Source of the DNA: Ferruginibacter sp.
GTDB lineage: Bacteria; Bacteroidota; Bacteroidia; Chitinophagales; Chitinophagaceae
Length of the DNA stretch: 64,000 bases
Assembly: GCA_028288705.1 (NCBI GenBank)
Contig: JAQBNH010000013.1
Span: forward strand, 1 to 64,000
Direction of reading: 5' to 3'
Part shown: positions 55,957 through 62,662 of the stretch, piece after piece
Position numbering within the stretch: position 1 is the stretch's first letter
Layout of the letters: the number at the start of each line of letters is the position of its first letter
Translations under genes and position numbers: made by a program
Notes under the pieces: generated by a model
Databases searched by the model: none
Seen by the model: only the letters and a program-made list of their open reading frames with translations
What the model was told of the DNA's origin: nothing

Positions 55957-56703
55957 TTATTGCCCAATCTCGTAAATGATCGTGACCTTTTCTTCGAGCT
56001 CAATATCTTCTACTTCAAATTTATTGAAAGAGGTCTTGTAATAGATGTCGTTAGCCCCATCAATTTTAGGGGGCGTGAATTTCACTTCGTTAATTTCCGG
56101 TGGCAGCAGGCCTCCTTCCCTGTATTTTAGTACCTGTTTTACACGGAGAAGTTTTATCCCGAGTGCCGAAGCTATATTACTGGCATTTGTTCGCGCATCG
56201 ATGATCGAGCGCTGAACGAGTTGAATGCGTGTTAGCTTTTCCAGGCTGTCCGAGACTTTCGTATCGAATGCAATCTCAAGGTTTGACAGGCCTGCATCCT
56301 GCACTTCAGCATATAGCGCATCGATGAGTTTCCGGTCTAAACTAAACTCCAGTTTCAAACTGTTTGTGACAACATAATCCGGTTTGTTGTCCTCGCTTTC
56401 CCTTGTGCCAATATCATAGTCGGATATTTTAATGACGTTATTCGTAAACCCAATCTTGTTTAGGCTCTTCACCAATTCAGTTACTTCTTTGTTGAGCATT
56501 TTGATGGCTTCCTTTTCTACTGTATCCCGTTTTTCTACAGTCAGCAGGATAATCGCCAGGTCGGGCCGCACACGAACTTTGGCTCCCCCTTCAGCAACAA
56601 TTTCATTACCGGATCTTGCCTGTGAAAAGCCTGTTTGTACGATAAAAATTGAGAGCAGGAGAAAAAGCATCGTCTTCCTTTGCTTGCAGTGGATAATATT
56701 CAT
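55957..56703 (-). CDS. SIMPL (DUF541) domain exported protein
   Basis: Protein of 248 aa from ATG 56703 (an earlier in-frame start is at 56727). Signal peptide KTMLFLLLSIFIVQTGFSQ. The body matches SIMPL/DUF541: AKVRVRPDLAIILLTVEKRDTVEKEA near the N-terminus, YDIGTRESEDNKPDYVVTNSLKLEF, and QRSIIDARTNASNIASALG. Family members (for example YggE in E. coli) are linked to oxidative stress and envelope functions without a settled mechanism. Periplasmic location is likely. Confidence 0.85.
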   Translation of the reverse strand: MNIIHCKQRKTMLFLLLSIFIVQTGFSQARSGNEIVAEGGAKVRVRPDLAIILLTVEKRDTVEKEAIKMLNKEVTELVKSLNKIGFTNNVIKISDYDIGTRESEDNKPDYVVTNSLKLEFSLDRKLIDALYAEVQDAGLSNLEIAFDTKVSDSLEKLTRIQLVQRSIIDARTNASNIASALGIKLLRVKQVLKYREGGLLPPEINEVKFTPPKIDGANDIYYKTSFNKFEVEDIELEEKVTIIYEIGQ

Positions 56704-57179
56704 AAAATGATTTTTGTTAAAATGCAATGTTTGCGAAATTCCATACTCCTGGTATCAATTCAGCACAATGATATGTTTACGCACGTTAGCATCGGGAAGA
56801 TACATAGGCTTTTCCATTACTCTTGTTTGGGTCTTGTTCGAGGCTTGTTCGACAGCGATCGAACGTCTCTCGAAGGAGAGTAAAACAAGAGTCGAACAAG
56901 AGTAAAACAAAGTGGTCTAAAAAACACCCCTGATTTACTGTTTCACAAATATACGAGGGCGAAAAAACCTGCTCATGAACAGGAAGGAAAAGAAAGGAAA
57001 ATTCGAGAAAGAAAGCGAAAAAAAGATAAAGAAAGCGCATGAAATGAAATAACTAGGAAGAGGAGAGAATTGCTCTGCGAATGTCCCTGCAAGCCAAACC
57101 GTTAGGCTTCAGACAAAGGATCAAAGAATAATTTTAAGCGCCCTGATCACGTTTATCCCTCAGCAGTTTCAGCAAGTCG
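56704..57179. other. Gene-poor region upstream of the SIMPL gene
   Basis: No credible gene here. It contains the palindromic element at 56819-56913. A purine-rich stretch runs from about 56980 to 57075 (GGAAGGAAAAGAAAGGAAAA and similar). A short open frame at 56786-57040 (minus) reads across the palindrome and is probably not expressed. Promoters for the SIMPL gene must lie next to 56703. Confidence 0.5.
56819..56913. repeat. Imperfect palindromic element of about 95 bp
   Basis: The left arm (56819-56852) runs ACTCTTGTTTGGGTCTTGTT then CGAGGCTTGTTCGA. The reverse complement of the right arm (56880-56913) runs ACTTTGTTTTACTCTTGTT then CGACTCTTGTTTTAC. The arms share the phrase TCTTGTTCGA and match at most positions. 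About 27 bp with ATCGAACGTCTCTCGAAGG lie between them. RNA copied from it would fold into a long hairpin. Confidence 0.6.
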
Positions 57180-58685
57180 TTATTTTGCCATTTCTTCCCT
57201 TAATAAATTTTCTATAATCGGCCCACTACTGGGCGCTGGCGCATCAAAACTTACGATGTTTCCCTGCTTGTCAATTACGATAAATTTTGGAATCATGGTC
57301 GCAACGTATGCCCTGTCTACCTGGCCATTTCTATCTAACAATTGTATCCAGTCAGGCTGATCCTGTTTCAAGGCCTTTCTCCAGGGCGCCTCGCCGTCAT
57401 TTACAGCTATCCCCAGGAAAACGATGCGCGCATCTTCTTTAAAACTATGATACAGTTTTTTAAAAGCAGGCGTTTCCAGCCTGCAGGGACCGCACCAGCT
57501 CGCCCACAAATCTATATAAACAACCTTCCCTTTAAATTCTTCCAGGCGGTACAACCGGCCTGAGTCACTTTCCAGGGCAAACAGTGGTGCAGGCTTACCG
57601 ACTGCCGTACGCAACAATGCAGTTCTCTTCTCCAAAAATTCAGAGCTAATCGTTTGTTGAAAATTAGGGTCCGAAAACGCTGCAACATACGGGCCGACAC
57701 GCACGCGGTAAGCTGTTAAGGAGTCAATTGAATCATAACTTCTGATGCCTGACCTGATAAGACCGAGAAGTACCCGCTCTTTAATCTTGCCCCGGTAAAC
57801 TTTATTTACTTTTTCCAGTTTATAATCGGCACGATTCGCCAAATCCGGGTCACGTTGGTAGTCCGGCTTCAGCAAGTAGCGTAAATATTCCGATCTCATC
57901 AGACCGACATATTGCTCTGAGGAAAAATACGCGTCGCGAAAGATATTATCTAAGATATCGTTGTCGAAATTATTCCTGATGAAGGTTGTTGATCGTTGAG
58001 CATCGTATTGTTTGTTATTCGTAAGAACGACTAGCATATATAATTCAGAGAATTTATTATCCATGCGGATCATTTTCCCAAAATAACCCAGGTACTTATC
58101 GGCTACAGGCGGCTTGTCAAACACCACACGCGCTACAGAGTCTTCAAGTAATTTTTTCTTTTGTAAATGGAACAGTAATTCTTTTTCATTCAGGTTAAAC
58201 CAAAGTATGTTATTATCTCGAGCATGCCGTATGGAATCCAATATCAAGTGATATCTGTTACTTTCCGCACCAATACCAGTGATTTTTTTTGTTCGCTGGA
58301 TGGAGGAATAATCCCTGCCATCGGCCGTAATGTTTAAGCGGTATCCCGGAGCCACCATAATATCATCCAGCTGAATATTGTTACGCTGAAAACTAAGCAC
58401 CTGTGGATATTTCAATTTGACCGTACGCAGGTAAAATTTCCCCTCGGCATCAAGCAGTAGCGAATCCAATAATACAAGGCCATTTTTCTCCTTGAAGTTT
58501 ACATACAATTTCTTTTCCGGGCAATCTTTTAACTGACCTGAAATTATGAGTGGTTGTATCGCCGATTTTTTTTGTGCGACCAGATTCATGCTCCAGAAAA
58601 AAAAACCACATAACAGCAGGCATATTTTCTTCCGGAAAGTTTTCTCCGGATATAACAGGACGTGTAAATAGGTCATAGTTTTCAA
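57180..58685 (-). CDS. TlpA-like thiol-disulfide oxidoreductase with large N-terminal domain
   Basis: Exported protein of 501 aa (hydrophobic segment about 22-37, cleavage near LVAQ). Residues about 45-130 resemble the DUF4369-type domain found before thioredoxin folds in Bacteroidota; the middle 130-340 is helical. The C-terminal thioredoxin domain (about 355-500) has WASWCGPCRLET with redox cysteines in CGPC and the cis-proline region MIPKFIVIDKQGNIV. It probably maintains or uses periplasmic protein thiols. It appears monocistronic; its 311-bp upstream region contains dispersed repeats. Confidence 0.85.
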   Translation of the reverse strand: MKTMTYLHVLLYPEKTFRKKICLLLCGFFFWSMNLVAQKKSAIQPLIISGQLKDCPEKKLYVNFKEKNGLVLLDSLLLDAEGKFYLRTVKLKYPQVLSFQRNNIQLDDIMVAPGYRLNITADGRDYSSIQRTKKITGIGAESNRYHLILDSIRHARDNNILWFNLNEKELLFHLQKKKLLEDSVARVVFDKPPVADKYLGYFGKMIRMDNKFSELYMLVVLTNNKQYDAQRSTTFIRNNFDNDILDNIFRDAYFSSEQYVGLMRSEYLRYLLKPDYQRDPDLANRADYKLEKVNKVYRGKIKERVLLGLIRSGIRSYDSIDSLTAYRVRVGPYVAAFSDPNFQQTISSEFLEKRTALLRTAVGKPAPLFALESDSGRLYRLEEFKGKVVYIDLWASWCGPCRLETPAFKKLYHSFKEDARIVFLGIAVNDGEAPWRKALKQDQPDWIQLLDRNGQVDRAYVATMIPKFIVIDKQGNIVSFDAPAPSSGPIIENLLREEMAK

Positions 58686-58996
58686 TGTTGAATGTGTGAA
58701 GGACGGGAAATGAATGTAGCTAAAAAGTCCTTTGAATAATCCTGCCGTGGTAAAAAATTCCGGGGATCGGCGACAGACGTTGCTTTCTGCCAGCGTTAAA
58801 ATGGCATTTCGATTTCTCGCAATGAATGGAAAGCGAAAAAATTAAAAGTAAAAAGTAAAAACCGTATCATTTCCTTCTTTGTGTTTCTTTCAGTTTTTGC
58901 GTCTTCGTGGCGAAAAATCCCGTCTTACCGCACTCCGCGGTTAAAAAAAAAGTTCACTAGATTTACAAAACAAGCGCTGCCAAATGTCATCTATTT
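58686..58996. other. 311-bp gene-free region with two dispersed repeats
   Basis: It holds an AAAAGTAAAAAGT repeat (58836-58862), similar to one at 48686-48714. It also holds CCTTCTTTGTGTTTCTTTC... to CTTCGTGGCGAAAAAT (58873-58917), a minus-strand copy of the CGCCACAAAGACACAAA family. Promoters of the divergent TlpA-like and Crp-family genes should also be here; no clear TAnnTTTG box was seen. Confidence 0.5.
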
Positions 58997-59575
58997 ATGT
59001 ACGATCTTTTTTTTAAATGTTTCAGGGAGAAAGTAGCAATCAGCAACGAAGAAGAAATGCAGATCCGTCATTACCTGATGCCGAAAAAACTGCGCAAGAA
59101 ACAATACCTGCTGCAGGAAGGCGATCCGTGTAAATACATCGCATTTGTGGAGAAAGGGTTGCTACGGGAATACTCCGTGGATGAGTCCGGTAACGAACAT
59201 ATTTTCCAGTTTGCTCCAGAAGGCTGGACGATCTCGGATCTCTTCAGTTTCCTCACCGGCGAACCCGCAACTTATAACATCGACGCGATCGAAGATTGTG
59301 AATTGCTCCTCATCAGCAAATCAGCACATGAAGAATTATTATTGCAGTCGCCGAAATACGAAACCTACACACGCCTGCAGCTTACCGGCGCCTACCTGGC
59401 CATGCAGAAACGCATCACCGCTATTATTAGCCTGCCCGCCAACGAACGCTACGCCAGCCTCACCGCACTTTACCCGGATCTGCTGCAACGCGTACCGCAA
59501 CATATGATCGCATCGTACATGGGATTAAAACCAGAAACGCTCAGCCGTGTGCGGCGGAAGATTGCGGGAAGTTGA
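58997..59575 (+). CDS. Crp/Fnr-family transcriptional regulator
   Basis: Regulator of 192 aa. N-terminal cyclic-nucleotide-binding-like domain (about 20-120: YLLQEGDPCKYIAFVEKGLLREYSVDESGNEHIFQFAPEG) and a C-terminal helix-turn-helix ending with YMGLKPETLSRVRRKIAG. The exact cAMP-contact Arg-Ser pair is not conserved in the phosphate-binding loop, so the ligand may differ or be absent. Typical of Bacteroidota Crp-like regulators. It is on the same strand as the NAD(P)-binding and dioxygenase genes that follow, and might control them. Confidence 0.88.
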   Translation: MYDLFFKCFREKVAISNEEEMQIRHYLMPKKLRKKQYLLQEGDPCKYIAFVEKGLLREYSVDESGNEHIFQFAPEGWTISDLFSFLTGEPATYNIDAIEDCELLLISKSAHEELLLQSPKYETYTRLQLTGAYLAMQKRITAIISLPANERYASLTALYPDLLQRVPQHMIASYMGLKPETLSRVRRKIAGS

Positions 59576-59623
59576 ATAGTGTATTGTCCATACTGAAAAA
59601 CTGAACTCATCCCCTCTAAACTA

Positions 59624-59752
59624 CCCAATGACTTATTGACCCCATTGACCTAATGGCCTAATGACCTGGTGACCCAATAACCGATTGACCCATTGACTTG
59701 GCGACCGAATGACTTATTGACCCATTAACCCAGAGACCCCATGACACATTAA
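59624..59752 (+). repeat. Tandem array of sixteen degenerate 8-bp units
   Basis: The region splits into successive 8-bp units (one is 9 bp): CCCAATGA, CTTATTGA, CCCCATTGA, CCTAATGG, CCTAATGA, CCTGGTGA, CCCAATAA, CCGATTGA, CCCATTGA, CTTGGCGA, CCGAATGA, CTTATTGA, CCCATTAA, CCCAGAGA, CCCCATGA, CACATTAA. Consensus is about CCNATTGA. It lies in the 320-bp gap between the Crp-family gene and the next gene; the rest of that gap shows nothing recognisable. Confidence 0.75.
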
Positions 59753-59895
59753 TCTACCTGCCGGCAATTCTCCCCTACTAATAAACTCATCAACTGATCA
59801 ACCAATCCCCTTGACATAAGTCAATGCTTTTTATTGTCCAATCTCAACGGCGGTGGTAATGAAGCAGCCTAGCTTTGCATGATGAAACAAGGAAC

Positions 59896-60372
59896 ATGCC
59901 GACAAAAGAAACGATAACGATCATTGGAGCGGGAAGCTGGCAAATCGTTGCCATGGCCAAAAGATTTGCAGCAACGGGTAACGCGCTGTTACTTTTTTCG
60001 AATAATGAAAATGAGGCTGCGGCAGCACAACAGCAGCTGCAACAAGGGTTTCCTCCAGCTTCAGTAGAAACACTTAACTGCCCTGTCACGGCTAGTTGGG
60101 AAGCAGACATCATAATTTCACTGCTAACATCAGTCGAAGAAAAAGAGTTGGCTAATAAGATCGGTGAAGTCGCGAATCAAAAGATCGTCATCAGTTTTGC
60201 GGATCCGTCCGGTAACCTGGCAGACTTGCTCCCCCACTCCAAAGTCGTTTATGCCCGCAGGGAAAAGGAGCGGCAACCAGGAGAGCAAAAGGATCATTTT
60301 ATTTTCAACTCCGCAGATGCGGATGCCGTAAAAACAGCGAGTGAATTGTTTAGTGAACAGGAAAATAAATAG
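59896..60372 (+). CDS. Small NAD(P)-binding protein, F420-dependent NADP reductase-like
   Basis: Protein of 158 aa with a single Rossmann fold beginning ETITIIGAGSWQIVAMAKRFAATG; the third glycine of GxGxxG is missing (GAGSWQ). The rest (ADIIISLLTSVEEKELANKI, KIVISFADPSGNLADLLPHSKVVYA) follows the NADP-reductase coenzyme F420-like/ProC-type pattern. The protein is shorter than full-length members of about 200 aa, so activity is doubtful. ATG 59896 was chosen because it directly precedes the Rossmann strand; an alternative ATG at 59879 is out of frame. No signal peptide. Confidence 0.65.
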   Translation: MPTKETITIIGAGSWQIVAMAKRFAATGNALLLFSNNENEAAAAQQQLQQGFPPASVETLNCPVTASWEADIIISLLTSVEEKELANKIGEVANQKIVISFADPSGNLADLLPHSKVVYARREKERQPGEQKDHFIFNSADADAVKTASELFSEQENK

Positions 60373-60434
60373 CACCTCAAGCATTAAATTAAACGAAGCA
60401 ATACATCATTTTATCACCTAAAAAATAACAGCAT

Positions 60435-61085
60435 ATGAACATCGCATTGATTGGCGCAACAGGTTTTGTTGGAAAAATACTGACGCAGGAATTATTACAA
60501 CGCGGGCACCACGTCACCGCTATCGCAAGACATGCAGACGCATTGCCGCCGCAGGAAAACTTAACTGTAAAAGAAGCAGATGTATTTGAAGAAGATGATT
60601 TCGTCAACGCGATCAGCAGCGCTGATGTTGTGCTGAGCGCGTACAATCCCGGCTGGACAAACCCTGATCTGTACAACGAATATTTACGTGGTGCAAAGGC
60701 CATCCAGGCCGCAACAAAAAAAGCCAGTGTAAAAAGACTTTTCGTGATCGGCGGCGCAGGTAGTTTATACGTCGCACCAGGTCAGCAGATCGTTGACACC
60801 GAAGGCTTTCCTGCCGAATGGAAGCCAGGCGCATTAGCTGCACGCGACTACCTCAACATTATCAAAGAAGAAAAAGAACTGGACTGGACATTTATTAGTC
60901 CGGCCATTGAAATGCACGCCGGCACTTCCGGTACGCGCAAAGGAACCTACCGCACAGGCCTGGAGAACCCGGTGTTTGACGAGCAGCAGCGCAGCGTTAT
61001 TTCTGCAGAAGATCTATCTGTGGCGATCGCTGATGAACTGGAAAAACCAGCGCATAGCCGTCAACGCTTTACAGTGGCTTATTGA
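60435..61085 (+). CDS. NAD(P)-dependent atypical SDR (NmrA/YwnB-like)
   Basis: Protein of 216 aa with the Rossmann motif NIALIGATGFVGKILTQELLQRGHHVTAIARH (GxxGxxG at about 7-13) and the family features VVLSAYNPGW, RLFVIGGAGSLYVAPGQQ and DWTFISPAIEMHAG. It belongs to the NAD(P)H-binding family that includes YwnB and flavin-reductase-like proteins; substrate unknown. It follows the small reductase by 62 bp and precedes the dioxygenase-like gene by 68 bp, likely one transcription unit. Confidence 0.85.
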   Translation: MNIALIGATGFVGKILTQELLQRGHHVTAIARHADALPPQENLTVKEADVFEEDDFVNAISSADVVLSAYNPGWTNPDLYNEYLRGAKAIQAATKKASVKRLFVIGGAGSLYVAPGQQIVDTEGFPAEWKPGALAARDYLNIIKEEKELDWTFISPAIEMHAGTSGTRKGTYRTGLENPVFDEQQRSVISAEDLSVAIADELEKPAHSRQRFTVAY

Positions 61086-61153
61086 GCGGTTACAGGAAAT
61101 AAATAAAGACGAAAAACCGGGGAACAGCCGGCAACTGTTCTCCATATTTTCAC

Positions 61154-62035
61154 ATGAAACGAAAAACATTTATACAAACCATTTTAACAGGAGCGACAGC
61201 CATGACAGGTTTATCAGCATTTAATGCATTTACGCGTGGATTGAAAGAACAGGAACAAATCATGCCGGTATTATTTATCGGTCATGGTTCGCCGATGAAT
61301 GGCATTGAAGATAATTTGTTCAGCCAGCGCTGGAAGAAAATGGCGCAGGAGATCCCCCAACCCGCAGCTGTACTCGTTGTTTCAGCGCACTGGATGAGTA
61401 AGGGCACAAGAATCACGGCGATGGATTTTCCAAAGACGATCCATGATTTTGGTGGTTTTCCGAAAGAATTATTTGATGTGCAATACAACGCGCCCGGCGA
61501 TCCTTTGCTGGCGAAAGAGACGGCCGCACTCTTTACCACAACAAAAGTAGAGCTGGATCATGACTGGGGATTGGATCATGGCACCTGGACCGTCGTGCGT
61601 CATATGTATCCTGATGCGCATATCCCTGTGCTGCAACTGAGCATTGATTATACAAAAGATCCGCAATACCATTATGATCTTGCGAAGGAATTATATCAGC
61701 TTCGGAAAAAGGGCGTACTCATCATCGGCAGTGGCAACATGGTGCATAACCTGCGCATGGTCGCATGGGATAAAATGGATGAGCCGGGCTTTGGCTTCGA
61801 TTGGGCATTGCAGATGAATGAGCAGTTTAAAAACCTGATCAGCAGCGGCGATCACCAATCATTGATCCATTATGAAAGCCTGGGCAAGCCGGCGCTACTC
61901 GCCATTCCAACAGTAGAACATTACCTCCCGCTGTTGTACAGCTTAGGGGTAAAAGAAAAAAATGAACCTGTGCGCTTTTTCAATGACCAGGCGGTTGCAG
62001 GTTCACTCACCATGACCTCGGTAAAAATTGGGTAA
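61154..62035 (+). CDS. ygiD: DODA-type extradiol ring-opening dioxygenase (YgiD-like) with N-terminal export-like extension
   Basis: Protein of 293 aa. It has the class III extradiol dioxygenase signatures: PVLFIGHGSPMN near residue 38 with metal His, VVSAHWMS, VELDHDWGLDHGTWTVVRHMYPDAHIPVLQLSID, and GSGNMVHNL. E. coli YgiD, the 4,5-DOPA dioxygenase, is about 262 aa and starts near the equivalent of the internal Met37 (61262). The extra 36 residues begin MKRKTFIQTILTGATAM and look like a Tat or Sec type signal, so the protein may be periplasmic. Substrate is unproven. Confidence 0.85.
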   Translation: MKRKTFIQTILTGATAMTGLSAFNAFTRGLKEQEQIMPVLFIGHGSPMNGIEDNLFSQRWKKMAQEIPQPAAVLVVSAHWMSKGTRITAMDFPKTIHDFGGFPKELFDVQYNAPGDPLLAKETAALFTTTKVELDHDWGLDHGTWTVVRHMYPDAHIPVLQLSIDYTKDPQYHYDLAKELYQLRKKGVLIIGSGNMVHNLRMVAWDKMDEPGFGFDWALQMNEQFKNLISSGDHQSLIHYESLGKPALLAIPTVEHYLPLLYSLGVKEKNEPVRFFNDQAVAGSLTMTSVKIG

Positions 62036-62055
62036 TATCATGCTAACGATGAGCG

Positions 62056-62099
62056 GGAGCCATCACTTCGCCTGCCAGGAAATCGCAAGCGGCTCCTTT
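62056..62099 (+). terminator. Possible terminator between convergent ygiD-like and response regulator genes
   Basis: GGAGCC (62056-62061) pairs with GGCTCC (62091-62096), and inner segments GCCTGC and GCAAGC extend the stem with one mismatch and an 8-nt bulge. It is followed by TTT on the plus strand. Weak evidence; position between convergent stops supports it. Confidence 0.3.
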
Positions 62100-62111
62100 G
62101 CAGTCAGAGAG

Positions 62112-62525
62112 CTATTTTGATCGATTGGCCGGCTTGTTTATGCTGGCCATCACCTCAATAAAAACCTGCGGTTCGAGTGGTTTTGTGATGAACCAGTTCA
62201 CAGCGTTTTCGGAGGCCTGTTTAATGTCAGTTGGTGAAGAGGATGTTGTAAGCATGATAACAGGAATATGTTTTAAGTCTTCGTGCTCTTTAATAAACTT
62301 AAGCACCTGGTGCCCGTTTCTTTTCGGCAGATTTATGTCTAAAATAATGATCCCGGGCTTCGCCGCATCTGAATAACTTAATGTTCCATCAAGAAAATCC
62401 ATCGCTTCTTTTCCATCTTTCACCACCGTTAGTTCGGTCAGGATATTCGTCTCCTCTAATGCGTGGCGGGTGAGCAGGATATCACCTTCATTATCTTCTA
62501 CCAAAAGTATATGTATGGGTTCCAT
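62112..62525 (-). CDS. Single-domain response regulator (Rcp1-like)
   Basis: CheY-like receiver of 137 aa from ATG 62525 (MEPIHILLVEDNEGD; an earlier in-frame start is at 62552). The acidic pocket, phospho-acceptor Asp in IILDINLPKRNG (about residue 62), Thr in MLTTSSS and Lys in ITKPLE are all present. It has no output domain. Rcp1-like receivers of this form accept phosphate from PAS/phytochrome-type histidine kinases. The kinase gene that follows on the same strand (about 137 bp upstream of it) is the likely partner. Confidence 0.9.
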   Translation of the reverse strand: MEPIHILLVEDNEGDILLTRHALEETNILTELTVVKDGKEAMDFLDGTLSYSDAAKPGIIILDINLPKRNGHQVLKFIKEHEDLKHIPVIMLTTSSSPTDIKQASENAVNWFITKPLEPQVFIEVMASINKPANRSK

Positions 62526-62662
62526 AGCTTTCATTTTGATCTTCCGCGACAATTAAAATCAATATGTTGTTCCGATGATAACTTATCCCGGGCTGTGCGC
62601 ATGTTAAGAATGCTAACAAAACCTTCCGCCAAATTATATTATGCAATGCTCAAAACAGGTAA

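Noticed and set aside
56786..57040. An 84-codon open frame on the minus strand with a hydrophobic N-terminus
   Set aside because: It reads through the palindromic element and a purine-rich tract, has no family resemblance and no codon pattern like its neighbours; probably a by-product of the repeat.
57091..57109. Hairpin AAGCC...GGCTT as terminator
   Set aside because: Only a 5-bp stem and no following U-tract.
59624..59752. CRISPR array
   Set aside because: Units are 8 bp with no unique spacers between them and no cas genes nearby; it is a simple degenerate tandem repeat.
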